DNA of 64,000 bases, taken from assembly GCF_006715565.1 (NCBI RefSeq), contig NZ_VFNL01000001.1, positions 1,116,001 through 1,180,000 of the forward strand, written 5' to 3'. Both the position numbers and the translations under genes were made by a program. The DNA comes from Microbacterium sp. SLBN-154 (GTDB taxonomy: Bacteria > Actinomycetota > Actinomycetes > Actinomycetales > Microbacteriaceae). Positions 7,897 through 15,926 of the stretch are shown here, one piece after another. Position 1 is the stretch's first letter. Each line of letters starts with the position of its first letter. The notes beneath the pieces are model-generated. The model ran no database searches. It worked only from the letters and a program-made list of their open reading frames with translations, and was not told the origin of the DNA.

Positions 7897-9081
7897 ATGA
7901 TGCGCAGCAGAAACGCCGACGGCCGTGTGGCCCGGCGCACCCTCGTTCCGGCGGTCCTGATCGGCGCGATGTTCTTCGCCGCGGGATGCTCCGTCGATGC
8001 CGCTCCCGGGGCGGGAGGCGGTGACGGCCCCGCCGACAGCGGCGTCGGCGACGGCGTCTCGGAGCGCCCGTCCGAACCGTTCGTGCCGAGCGACGAGACC
8101 GGTGAGGCGCCGCCGCTCGACGGCGGGCTCGCCGCGGCGATGAACGTGGTGAACGTCGAGGTGTTCGCCGCCACATCGCGCGCCATGGGAGAGGCCGCCG
8201 ATGAGGCAGGGCTGGCCTTCACCGAGACCGTGGCCGACAACGACCCCGCCCGCAACGTCGATCAGCTCCGGTCCCTGCAGAACCAGGGCGTCGGTGCGAT
8301 GTTCGTCTGGGATGTGGATGTCGCCGCGCAGCGCCCGGTCGTGAGGGACATCATGGACACCGGCGCAGCCGTCTTCACGCTCTCGAGCGGCCCGTCCACC
8401 ATGCCGATGGTCGCCAACCAGGAGCAGATCGGCGAGCAGATCGCAGCCGCGGTCACCGACTACGTCGACACCGATCTCGGCGGCGAGGCCAACGTCGTGA
8501 TCTTCAACCTCGACTCGCTCCCCAACATCAAACCCCGCTTCGACGCGATCCGCGACGTGCTCGCCGAGCAGGAGGGCGTCGAGGTCGTCGCCGACGTGCT
8601 GTGGGACACCGGTGACCCCGACTCGGGCTTCACCTCGATGAGCACCGTGCTTCAGGCCAACCCCGACATCGACGTGGTGATCGGCCCCGACCCGGTCGTG
8701 CTCAGTGCGATGTCTGCCGTGGAGGCTGGGGGTTTCGATGTGAACGCCATGGCGTTCTTCGGCTCGGACGGTGAGCCGCAGGCGCTGGAGATGATCGCAG
8801 CTGGGGGTCCGTACAAGGCCACCTACGCCTTCAACTTCTCGGTCGTCGGGTACGCCGCCGGTGTCTGGGGCGCCGACTGGCTCGAGGGGAAGACGATCCC
8901 GTCACTGACGATCATCAACGCCGTGCAGCTGGACAGCCCCGAGGCGATCGAGCAGTACAACGCCGACGTCGCCGACCCCGCGACTGCGTTCGACGAGCGG
9001 CTCGACACGTACCTGCAGCCGCTCGGCGGCATCAGCTACGAGACCCGGCAGGACTACTGGAACGAGACGAACCCGCAATGA
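7897..9081 (+). CDS. Ribose-type sugar ABC transporter substrate-binding lipoprotein
   Basis: A 394-residue secreted lipoprotein with lipobox FAAGC (Cys about 31), a 50-residue Gly/Asp/Ser linker, then a type-1 periplasmic binding fold: FAATSRAMGEAADEAG, DPARNVDQLRSLQNQGVGAM and GGEANVVIFN, with the FFGSDGEPQALEMI hinge region. It belongs to the RbsB/Peripla_BP_4 group that binds pentoses, hexoses or related small ligands. Its TGA overlaps the ATG of the permease-ATPase gene by 4 nt. The divergent promoter region of about 160 bp is shared with the minus-strand esterase and PucR-like unit. Confidence 0.9.
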   Translation: MMRSRNADGRVARRTLVPAVLIGAMFFAAGCSVDAAPGAGGGDGPADSGVGDGVSERPSEPFVPSDETGEAPPLDGGLAAAMNVVNVEVFAATSRAMGEAADEAGLAFTETVADNDPARNVDQLRSLQNQGVGAMFVWDVDVAAQRPVVRDIMDTGAAVFTLSSGPSTMPMVANQEQIGEQIAAAVTDYVDTDLGGEANVVIFNLDSLPNIKPRFDAIRDVLAEQEGVEVVADVLWDTGDPDSGFTSMSTVLQANPDIDVVIGPDPVVLSAMSAVEAGGFDVNAMAFFGSDGEPQALEMIAAGGPYKATYAFNFSVVGYAAGVWGADWLEGKTIPSLTIINAVQLDSPEAIEQYNADVADPATAFDERLDTYLQPLGGISYETRQDYWNETNPQ

Positions 9082-10925
9082 CCTCCGCGCTCTCCGCCGC
9101 GAAGAGCCCCCGGGTCCGGTGGCGCCGCACGACGCATGTCGGCGGCGCCACCGGGCGCGCCGGTCTCGTCGTGCTCGCCGCCGCGCTCGTGGTGCTCTTC
9201 GCCACCGTGAATCCGACCTTCATCAGCGCGGCCAACATCACCACCATCCTGGTCAACATCTCGGGCACCCTCATCGCTGCCATCGCGATGGCGAGGCTCA
9301 TCATCGCCGGGCAGATCGATCTGTCGATCGGCGGGATGATGGCGCTCGTCGCCGTCGGTGGCGCGTGGGTCATGCGCGAGACGCAGAGCTTCTGGCTCGG
9401 CGTCGTCGCGACGATCGCCCTCGGGCTGCTCCTCGGGCTCGCGAACGGGCTGCTCGTCCGCATCCTGAAGATCTCGCCCATCATCGTCACCCTCGCCCTT
9501 CTCGGGGTCTACACCGGGCTGGCGTTCGTCATCACGCAGTCACGGCCGATCTTCGAGCTGCCCGCCGACATCGCGCTCCTCGGGCGTCTGCGCATCCTCG
9601 GCGTCCCGATCATCGTGATCGTCGCGCTCATCGTCTTCATCCTGGGCGCTCTCGCGCTGACCAAGACGGTCGGCGGGGTGCGCAGCTATGCCATCGGCGG
9701 CGATGCGCGCGCGGCCGGAGCGCTCGGCGTCGACGTGCCGCGCCACCTCGTGCTGCTCTACGTCTACATGGGCGGCTCGATCGGCCTCGTCGCCCTCCTC
9801 ACCTACGGGCGGCTCGGCAGCGCGAGCCCCAACCTCGGCAGCGGTTTCGAGATCGCGGTGATCACCGCGGTCATCCTGGGTGGCGTCGGCTTCTCGGGCG
9901 GCATCGGCCGGCCGCTGGGTGTGTTCTTCGGCGTGGTGACCATCGGAATCCTCAACGCGGGCCTGATCTTCGTCGGCATCTCGGACTACTGGCAGACCGT
10001 CATCGGCGGGGCGGTGCTGCTCCTCGCGCTCGGAGCGGATCAGTTCAACGAGTACCGGAGGCGTCGATCGCGCAAGGCGGCAGAAGACCGGCAGGGCGGT
10101 GACCGTGAAGGCCTGGTCGATCCCGCCGAACTCGTCGCGCACGTCCCCGCGGGCGACATCGCGCTGTCGGCCACGGGGCTCCGCAAGGCATACGGCGCGG
10201 TGACCGCGGTGTCGGAGGTGGGTTTCTCGCTGCGGGCCGGCCAGGTGACCTGCCTGCTGGGCGACAACGGCGCCGGGAAGAGCACGGTCATCAAGATGAT
10301 CTCGGGGCTCGTGCGACCCGACGCCGGCGACATCGAGCTGAAGGACGTGGGATCGATCGTCGACCGCGGCGCGCTCGAACGCCGCGACCTCGGCATGGAG
10401 ACGGTCTATCAAGACCTCGCCGTCGCCCCGAACCTGGGCGCCGCCTACAACCTCACCCTCGGGCGCGAACCCGTGAAGTGGGGCTGGGGGAGTCTCGGTG
10501 TCTTCGACCGGTCGGCGGCGATCGCCGAGGCCCGGACTCGGCTCGGGTCGCTCGGCATCTCGCTGGAGGACTACCTCGCGCCGGTGTCGGCTCTTTCGGG
10601 CGGGCAGCGGCAGTGCGTCGCGATCGCCCGCACCGATGTCGACGACGTCAAGGTCGTCATCCTCGACGAGCCGACCGCCGCGCTGGGAGTGCGCCAGCGT
10701 TCGCTTGTGCTGAAGCTCGCACGGTCGCTCGCTGATGCCGGGGCGGCGGTGCTGATCATCACGCACGACGTCGAGTCGGTGAAGCTCATCGCCGACCGGG
10801 TCGTCGTGCTGAACCTCGGCCGGGTGTCGTTCGACGACGACGCCGACACGGTGGGCACTCGTGATCTCATCCACCTCATGGCGGGGCTCCCGCTCGAGGC
10901 GCGAGAGATCGACCAGGAGCGCTGA
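9078..10925 (+). CDS. Fused ribose-type ABC permease and ATPase
   Basis: A single 615-residue polypeptide that joins the two remaining parts of a ribose-type importer. Residues 1-330 are an RbsC-like permease with about eight to ten membrane segments and the conserved LIIAGQIDLSIGGMMALVA and ILGGVGFSGGIGRPLG motifs. A charged linker (about 325-355) leads to a complete ATPase: Walker A GDNGAGKST, Q-loop YQDLAV, signature SALSGGQRQCVAIAR, Walker B VVILDEP and the switch His in THD. In canonical systems the ATPase is separate and has two tandem cassettes; here there is one cassette fused to the permease, so the transporter may dimerise to give two sites. There is no stop or frameshift between domains. 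The ATG overlaps the upstream stop. Confidence 0.92.
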   Translation: MTSALSAAKSPRVRWRRTTHVGGATGRAGLVVLAAALVVLFATVNPTFISAANITTILVNISGTLIAAIAMARLIIAGQIDLSIGGMMALVAVGGAWVMRETQSFWLGVVATIALGLLLGLANGLLVRILKISPIIVTLALLGVYTGLAFVITQSRPIFELPADIALLGRLRILGVPIIVIVALIVFILGALALTKTVGGVRSYAIGGDARAAGALGVDVPRHLVLLYVYMGGSIGLVALLTYGRLGSASPNLGSGFEIAVITAVILGGVGFSGGIGRPLGVFFGVVTIGILNAGLIFVGISDYWQTVIGGAVLLLALGADQFNEYRRRRSRKAAEDRQGGDREGLVDPAELVAHVPAGDIALSATGLRKAYGAVTAVSEVGFSLRAGQVTCLLGDNGAGKSTVIKMISGLVRPDAGDIELKDVGSIVDRGALERRDLGMETVYQDLAVAPNLGAAYNLTLGREPVKWGWGSLGVFDRSAAIAEARTRLGSLGISLEDYLAPVSALSGGQRQCVAIARTDVDDVKVVILDEPTAALGVRQRSLVLKLARSLADAGAAVLIITHDVESVKLIADRVVVLNLGRVSFDDDADTVGTRDLIHLMAGLPLEAREIDQER

Positions 10926-10933
10926 GGAGTGAG

Positions 10934-11887
10934 ATGACCGACCACGAGGTCGTCGACGGTCGCGATCGGATGCTGCGGGAACTCGCCGACCGGCTCGATG
11001 AGGTGCCCGACTACCGCCCGGGCGACGTGGCGGCGCTGCGGGAGCTGATGGCGTCGTCGATGACACGGCGCCCGGCGCGGGCGGCGGAGGTGCACCTGAT
11101 CGCCGCGGACGGCGGGGGCGAGCGCGAGCTCCGCGTGCACCGGCCGCCCACCGGCGAGTCGGCGGGGACGGTGCTTCACATCCACGGCGGCGGCTTCTTC
11201 ATGGGAAGCGCGAGGCTCTACGACGCGGTGTGCGCGCAGCTGAGCGAGCGGACGGGCGCCGTGGTGTGCGCCGTCGATTACCGGTTGGCGCCGGAGCACC
11301 CCTACCCTGCGGGGCTGGATGACTGCACCGCGGCGTACCGGGCGCTGGTCGCCGACCCCGGCCGGTTCGGCCTCGGCTCCGGGCCGCTCGGCATCTACGG
11401 TGAGAGCGCGGGGGCAGCGCTCGCCGCCGGGGTGGTGTCGCGCGTCGGCGAGGAGCGCCGGCCCGACTTCCTGGCGCTTCTCGAACCGGTGCTCGACGAT
11501 CACCTCACCACGGCCTCCGCCCGGCGGTTCACCACGACGCCGATCTGGAACCGGGGCCTGGCGGAATGGAGCTGGGACATCTACCTCGGCGACATCCGGT
11601 ACTCCCGTCCCGCCGAGGCGGCGCCCGCGCACCTTCCGGATGTCTCGCGGTTCCCGCCCACGCTGATCTCCACCCGTGATCTCGACCCCCTGCGGGACGA
11701 GGGGATCGCATTCGCGCGCCGACTGATCGGCGTAGGGGTGCCGACCGAGCTGAGGCACTATCCCGGCACGTTCCACGGCGCCCAGGGGGTGGAGGGAAGT
11801 GCGGTCGCCGCGCGCATCGTGGAGGACGCCGCGTCTTTCGTGCGGGATCATCTCGTCGCGCGGTACGCCGACGGGAGGGAGCGATGA
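10934..11887 (+). CDS. HSL-family alpha/beta hydrolase (esterase)
   Basis: A 317-residue carboxylesterase of the hormone-sensitive lipase (GDXG) family. All elements are intact: oxyanion motif HIHGGGF, nucleophile GESAGA, acid in LDPLRDEG and His in GTFHGAQ. There is no signal peptide, so it acts on imported esters. It starts 8 bp after the ABC fusion gene with a GAGGAG ribosome binding site and ends 1 bp before the FGE gene, so it belongs to the same transcript. It shares YRLAPEHPYP and GTFHG segments with the minus-strand esterase at 6.7 kb, suggesting paralogues around one uptake system. Confidence 0.9.
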   Translation: MTDHEVVDGRDRMLRELADRLDEVPDYRPGDVAALRELMASSMTRRPARAAEVHLIAADGGGERELRVHRPPTGESAGTVLHIHGGGFFMGSARLYDAVCAQLSERTGAVVCAVDYRLAPEHPYPAGLDDCTAAYRALVADPGRFGLGSGPLGIYGESAGAALAAGVVSRVGEERRPDFLALLEPVLDDHLTTASARRFTTTPIWNRGLAEWSWDIYLGDIRYSRPAEAAPAHLPDVSRFPPTLISTRDLDPLRDEGIAFARRLIGVGVPTELRHYPGTFHGAQGVEGSAVAARIVEDAASFVRDHLVARYADGRER

Positions 11888-11888
11888 C

Positions 11889-12746
11889 GTGACCCACGCG
11901 ATCGAACAGGCCGTCATCCCCGCGGGCACATTCCTCATGGGCGAGTCGTCCGACCTCGTCCCGGCGCGGGCGAACGAGCGGCCGGTTCATGAGGTCGAAC
12001 TGTCCACATTCCGCATCGACGTGACGACGGTGACCAACGCGGACTTCGCCCGATTCGTCGACGACACCGGACATGTCACCGACGCCGAGCACTGGGGGAG
12101 CTCGGCGGTATTCCACCTGGCGTTGCGCGGTCCGCAGGATGATGTCATCGGTGCCGTGAGCGGTGCGCCCTGGTGGCTCATGGTCCGGGGCGCGGACTGG
12201 CGTCATCCGGACGGTGCGCTCTCGGGCATCGACGAGCGCGCCGATCACCCGGTCGTCCACGTCAGCTGGGCGGACGCATCCGCGTACTGCGCGTGGGCGG
12301 ATCGGCGCCTCCCGACCGAGGCGGAGTGGGAGTTCGCCTCACGCGGCGGCCAGGAGGTCGCACGGTACCCCTGGGGGGACGCCGAGGTGGACGGCGCCGA
12401 CTGGCGGGCGAACATCTTCCAGGGCGATTTCCCGGCCTCCAACACCGGCGACGACGGGTTCCTCACCACCGCTCCGGTGCGGACATTCTCGCCCAACGGC
12501 TGGGGACTATGGCAGTGCGTCGGCAACGTCTGGGAGTGGTGCGCCGACTGGTACGACCCGGGCTACTACGACGTCTCGCCTCGCCGCGATCCGCGCGGTC
12601 CGGAAGGCGGCCACGCCCGCGTCATCCGGGGTGGCAGCTACCTCTGCCATCCCTCCTACTGCGACCGCTTTCGCAACGCCGCCCGCTCGGCGAACACGCC
12701 GGACTCCTCGACGGGCAACACGGGGTTCCGCACCGTCGCACGCTGA
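11889..12746 (+). CDS. Formylglycine-generating enzyme (sulfatase activator)
   Basis: A 285-residue enzyme that oxidises the active-site Cys of type-I sulfatases to formylglycine. It begins at GTG 11889, 1 bp after the esterase stop. The C-terminal RGGSYLCHPSYC motif provides the copper-binding catalytic cysteines Cys253 and Cys258, and NAARSANTPDSSTGNTGFR completes the genuine FGE signature, distinguishing it from the many FGE-sulfatase-fold proteins lacking the cysteines. The N-terminal IPAGTFLMG and central LPTEAEWEFASRGG are present. There is no signal peptide, so it works in the cytoplasm. Its client is very likely the sulfatase at 17.5 kb, the only Cys-type sulfatase visible here. Confidence 0.93.
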   Translation: MTHAIEQAVIPAGTFLMGESSDLVPARANERPVHEVELSTFRIDVTTVTNADFARFVDDTGHVTDAEHWGSSAVFHLALRGPQDDVIGAVSGAPWWLMVRGADWRHPDGALSGIDERADHPVVHVSWADASAYCAWADRRLPTEAEWEFASRGGQEVARYPWGDAEVDGADWRANIFQGDFPASNTGDDGFLTTAPVRTFSPNGWGLWQCVGNVWEWCADWYDPGYYDVSPRRDPRGPEGGHARVIRGGSYLCHPSYCDRFRNAARSANTPDSSTGNTGFRTVAR

Positions 12747-12785
12747 CCGCCGGTCGCCCGCAGCGCAGCAGTCCACGAAAAACCC

Positions 12786-12831
12786 TTGTCGTAGAGAACG
12801 TTCTTCGATAACGTTCTTCGAGAACGTTCTC
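12786..12831 (+). promoter_or_regulatory. Promoter with three phased LacI operator boxes
   Basis: Three boxes related to AGAACGTTCT lie at 12795-12804, 12808-12817 (ATAACGTTCT) and 12821-12830, with centres exactly 13 bp apart. The third extends to the 12-bp palindrome GAGAACGTTCTC. A possible -35 TTGTCG (12786-12791) and -10 TAACGT (12809-12814), 17 bp apart, would be overlapped by them. The same AGAACGTTCT occurs at 20117-20126 upstream of the lacI gene at 19-20 kb, naming the likely repressor. Confidence 0.75.
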
Positions 12832-12862
12832 TGTTCGAGAGCGAGACCCGAAGGAGTGTCAC

Positions 12863-14143
12863 ATGCTTGATCGTCGCCTCATGGCCGCGTCCGGCGTCGC
12901 GGTGATCGCGCTCGCCGTGAGCGGATGCGCTGGTACCGCAGAATCGACCGATGCCGGGGAGGAGGTGACATCACTCACCCTCTGGCACGGGGCATGCGTG
13001 ACCCCCGAGGTCGAGGGACTCTACGAGGCCTTCGAGGCGGAGTCGGGCATCACCCTCGAGCTGGTCGACATCCGGTGCGACGGCTTCGAGAACGCCACGA
13101 CCACGCGGTGGGCCACGGGCGACCGCCCCGACATCCTCACCTACCACGCGATTCCCTCGCTGGTGTATCCCCTCAACCCCGCGGAGAACTTCCAGGACCT
13201 GTCCGACATGGACTTCGTGTCGAAGGCCTTCGCCACCGTGACCATCGACGACACCGTCTACGGCGCGATCACGCAGTTCCCCGAGGTCTACGGCTTCTAC
13301 TACAACAAGGCCGTTCTCGCCGACAACGGCCTGGAGCCTCCGAGGTCGATGGCCGACCTCGTGGAGATGTGCAGCTCACTGCAGGGCACGGGGATCGACC
13401 CGATCATCGAGTCGGGCGCGAGCGGGTGGCCCACCCAGCTCATCCCGCTGCTGTCGATGGCGGAAGCCAACCAGGACGGTGCCTACGCCGAGGCGGTGCT
13501 GAGCAAGGAGGAGACCCTCGACGACCCGGACGGGCCGCTCGTCGCCGGGCTGACGCTCTACTCCGACCTCAAGGCGGACGGCTGCTTCAACGCCGACGCG
13601 ACCACCACCAGCTTCGAGGACTCCCTGGCCGCGGTCATCGACGGCGAGGCCGCGGTGACGGTTCTGCACTCGAACTTCTACGACAGCCTGGTCACCTACA
13701 TCGGCGGCGACCGCGACCTGCTCGATGAGACCGTCGGCTTCGTCGGGTTGTCCCTGTCGGAGCAGATGGCGACGGCCAACTACGGCCCCTTCGGCACCTT
13801 CTACGCACCCAAGACGGGGGATGCCGCGAAAGAGGCGGCTGCGCGAGAGTTCATCGAGTTCGCCACGGGCGCCGGGTACCAGGACATGGTCGACTCCGGT
13901 CCGCTCTTCCCCGTCTACGAGGGCGCGACGACCCCCGACGGATTCTCGGAGCTGCAGCTGTCCTTCCAAGAGGCGGCGGAAACCGCCTCTCCCGGCGTCA
14001 ACGCGGGAATCCCCGGATTCGTGGTGCTCAAGGACGTCACCACGAAGATCCTCGCCGACCAGTCCAACCCCATCGACGGAGCCAAGGAACTGGCGCTGTC
14101 GGTGCAGCAGGCCGCCGGCGCCGCCGGAATCGACGGATGGTGA
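12863..14143 (+). CDS. Sugar ABC transporter substrate-binding lipoprotein (family 1 type)
   Basis: A 426-residue extracellular sugar-binding lipoprotein; lipobox AVSGC places the lipidated Cys near residue 20. The body has SLTLWHG, TYHAIPSLVYPLNP, EVYGFYYNKAVLADNGLEPP and a YGPFGTFYAPKTGDAAKEAA segment typical of the UgpB/MalE-like cluster for oligosaccharides. AAGGAG precedes the ATG 12863. It is the first gene of the LacI-controlled operon that continues with two permeases, GH51 arabinofuranosidase and sulfatase; no ATPase is encoded here, so a shared MsiK-type ATPase elsewhere is expected. The ligand may be a sulfated arabino-oligosaccharide (inference from neighbours). Confidence 0.92.
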   Translation: MLDRRLMAASGVAVIALAVSGCAGTAESTDAGEEVTSLTLWHGACVTPEVEGLYEAFEAESGITLELVDIRCDGFENATTTRWATGDRPDILTYHAIPSLVYPLNPAENFQDLSDMDFVSKAFATVTIDDTVYGAITQFPEVYGFYYNKAVLADNGLEPPRSMADLVEMCSSLQGTGIDPIIESGASGWPTQLIPLLSMAEANQDGAYAEAVLSKEETLDDPDGPLVAGLTLYSDLKADGCFNADATTTSFEDSLAAVIDGEAAVTVLHSNFYDSLVTYIGGDRDLLDETVGFVGLSLSEQMATANYGPFGTFYAPKTGDAAKEAAAREFIEFATGAGYQDMVDSGPLFPVYEGATTPDGFSELQLSFQEAAETASPGVNAGIPGFVVLKDVTTKILADQSNPIDGAKELALSVQQAAGAAGIDGW

Positions 14144-15081
14144 CGCAGCTCCAGGCCCCTCCGGTGAGCAGCCCCGCGGGGAGTGCTTCGGCGCTCCCCG
14201 CGGGGCCTCGCCCCCGGCGGCGTGTCACCCGCCGGACGTGGCCGTTCATCATCCCCTCGATCGTCCTCATCTGCGTCTTCTTCACCGTTCCGTTCCTGCT
14301 GAACCTCCCGTTCGCCTTCTCGTCGTGGACCGGATACTCGTCGGACATCGCCTTCGTGGGACTGTCGAACTTCGAGCTCCTCGCCTCGCGCGGCATCCTG
14401 TGGACCAGCACCGCCGTCACGGTGGTGTACGCCGTCATCTGCATGCTCGTGCAGAACGTCGTGAGTCTGTCGCTGGCCTTCGCGCTGCGGGACACGACGT
14501 GGGGGAACACCTTCTTCCGCTCGCTCTTCTTCCTCCCGGTGCTCATCTCGCCGCTGGCCGGCGGCTACATCTGGCGGGCGATCCTCGATCCGGAGGGGCC
14601 GCTGAACGCGGCGATCGGTGTGGTCGTCCCCGGCTTCAGCTTCGCCTGGCTCGGCGACCCGGTCTGGGCGCTGTTCTCGGTCGCGTTCGTCGATGCCTGG
14701 AAGTGGTGCGGCATCGCCACCCTGGTGTACATCGCCGGCATCAACAGCGTGCCGCGCGAGCTTCTCGAGGCGGCGGAGATCGATGGGGCGCCGCCCTGGA
14801 CGCGGTTCTGGAAGGTCACGTTCCCGCTTCTCGCGCCCGCGTTCACCTTCAACGTGGTCACGACCCTGATCGGTGCACTCACCGCCTACGACGTGGTCGC
14901 ATCGATGACGCAGGGCGGACCCGGCGACAGCACCTCGACACTCAACTTCGCCGTCGTGCAGCAGTTCGGCTACTCGTTCTTCGGCGTGGCCAGTTCGCTG
15001 AATCTCTTCGTCACCCTCCTCGTGGTCGTCGTCGCGATCCCCCTCGTCTCGTGGCTGCGCAGACGGGAGATCTCCGCATGA
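14137..15081 (+). CDS. Sugar ABC permease (MalF-like)
   Basis: A 314-residue inner-membrane permease with six hydrophobic segments after a 40-residue basic cytoplasmic N-terminus. The EAA loop is ELLEAAEIDGAPPWTRFWKVTFP, here split as ELLEAAEIDGAPPW and RFWKVTFPLL. It begins at ATG 14137 within the end of the binding-protein gene; GTG 14140 is an alternative. The first 25 codons contain a very stable stem-loop (14171-14206). It pairs with the following permease, whose ATG overlaps its stop. Confidence 0.92.
   Translation: MVTQLQAPPVSSPAGSASALPAGPRPRRRVTRRTWPFIIPSIVLICVFFTVPFLLNLPFAFSSWTGYSSDIAFVGLSNFELLASRGILWTSTAVTVVYAVICMLVQNVVSLSLAFALRDTTWGNTFFRSLFFLPVLISPLAGGYIWRAILDPEGPLNAAIGVVVPGFSFAWLGDPVWALFSVAFVDAWKWCGIATLVYIAGINSVPRELLEAAEIDGAPPWTRFWKVTFPLLAPAFTFNVVTTLIGALTAYDVVASMTQGGPGDSTSTLNFAVVQQFGYSFFGVASSLNLFVTLLVVVVAIPLVSWLRRREISA
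14171..14206 (+). other. Strong stem-loop with UUCG loop inside permease 5' end
   Basis: Arms GCCCCGCGGGGAGTGC (14171-14186) and GCGCTCCCCGCGGGGC (14191-14206) form a 16-bp stem with one G-U pair, closed by a C(UUCG)G tetraloop, one of the most stable RNA loops. It lies 27 nt after the binding-protein stop, but within the coding region of the permease. It may stabilise the upstream mRNA or reduce permease expression relative to the binding protein. Confidence 0.8.
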
Positions 15082-15926
15082 GCTCCCGTCTCGCGCGCCG
15101 GACCGGCATCGCCGGCGGCATCCGCTATCTCCTGCTGGCTCTGTTCGCCGTTCCCTGGGTACTGGTTCCGCTCTGGCTGCTGGTCGTGAACTCGTTCAAG
15201 ACCGAGCGGGCCGCGGCCGACCTCACCCTCGGGCTCCCGGAGGAGTGGCGACTCCTGGAGAACTACGCCGCCGTCTTCGCCGACGGCAACTACCTCACGG
15301 GTCTGCGCAACAGCCTGCTGGTGGCGATCCCCACGATCGCTGCGGTGCTGATCCTCGGTGCCATGGCTGCATGGGCCTATGCGCGTTCGCGCTCCATGAC
15401 GCTGCAGAGTCTCTACTACCTCAGCGCGCTGTCGATCCTTCTCCCGCCCGCCGTGATCCCCACGATCTTCGTGCTGACGACGCTGGGCATCGACGGGTCG
15501 CTGGCGGGCTATGCGCTCATGATGATCGGCACCAAGATGGGCCTCTTCGTCTTCCTCGCCACCGGGTTCGTCAAGGGCATTCCGATGGAGATCGAGGAGT
15601 CGGCGGCGATCGACGGTGCGTCGCGCGTGCGCACGTTCTTCCAGATCCTCCTGCCGCTGCTGCGGCCGGTGATGTTCGTCGGCGCGGTGCTGCTGATCAT
15701 CGCCGTGTGGAACGACCTGTTCTTCGCCCAGCTGCTGTTGCGTGGTCCCGACAACGCGACACTGCCGGTGGCACTGTTCTCGTTCGCCTCCGCGTCGATG
15801 AACATCATCCGCTGGAACGAGGTCTTCGCCCACGTGGTCCTGTCGAGCCTGCCGCTCGTGATCGTCTACATCATCGCCCAGCGCCAGGTGCTCGCCGGGC
15901 TCACCGAAGGAGGGGTCAAAGGATGA
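15078..15926 (+). CDS. Sugar ABC permease (MalG-like)
   Basis: A 282-residue permease with six membrane segments. The EAA loop reads EIEESAAIDGASRVRTFFQI and is followed by the LPLLRP element. It partners with the MalF-like protein encoded immediately upstream (ATGA overlap) and uses an ATPase not encoded here. Its TGA overlaps the ATG of the GH51 gene, so transporter and hydrolase are translated together. Length and topology are normal for the family. Confidence 0.92.
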   Translation: MSSRLARRTGIAGGIRYLLLALFAVPWVLVPLWLLVVNSFKTERAAADLTLGLPEEWRLLENYAAVFADGNYLTGLRNSLLVAIPTIAAVLILGAMAAWAYARSRSMTLQSLYYLSALSILLPPAVIPTIFVLTTLGIDGSLAGYALMMIGTKMGLFVFLATGFVKGIPMEIEESAAIDGASRVRTFFQILLPLLRPVMFVGAVLLIIAVWNDLFFAQLLLRGPDNATLPVALFSFASASMNIIRWNEVFAHVVLSSLPLVIVYIIAQRQVLAGLTEGGVKG

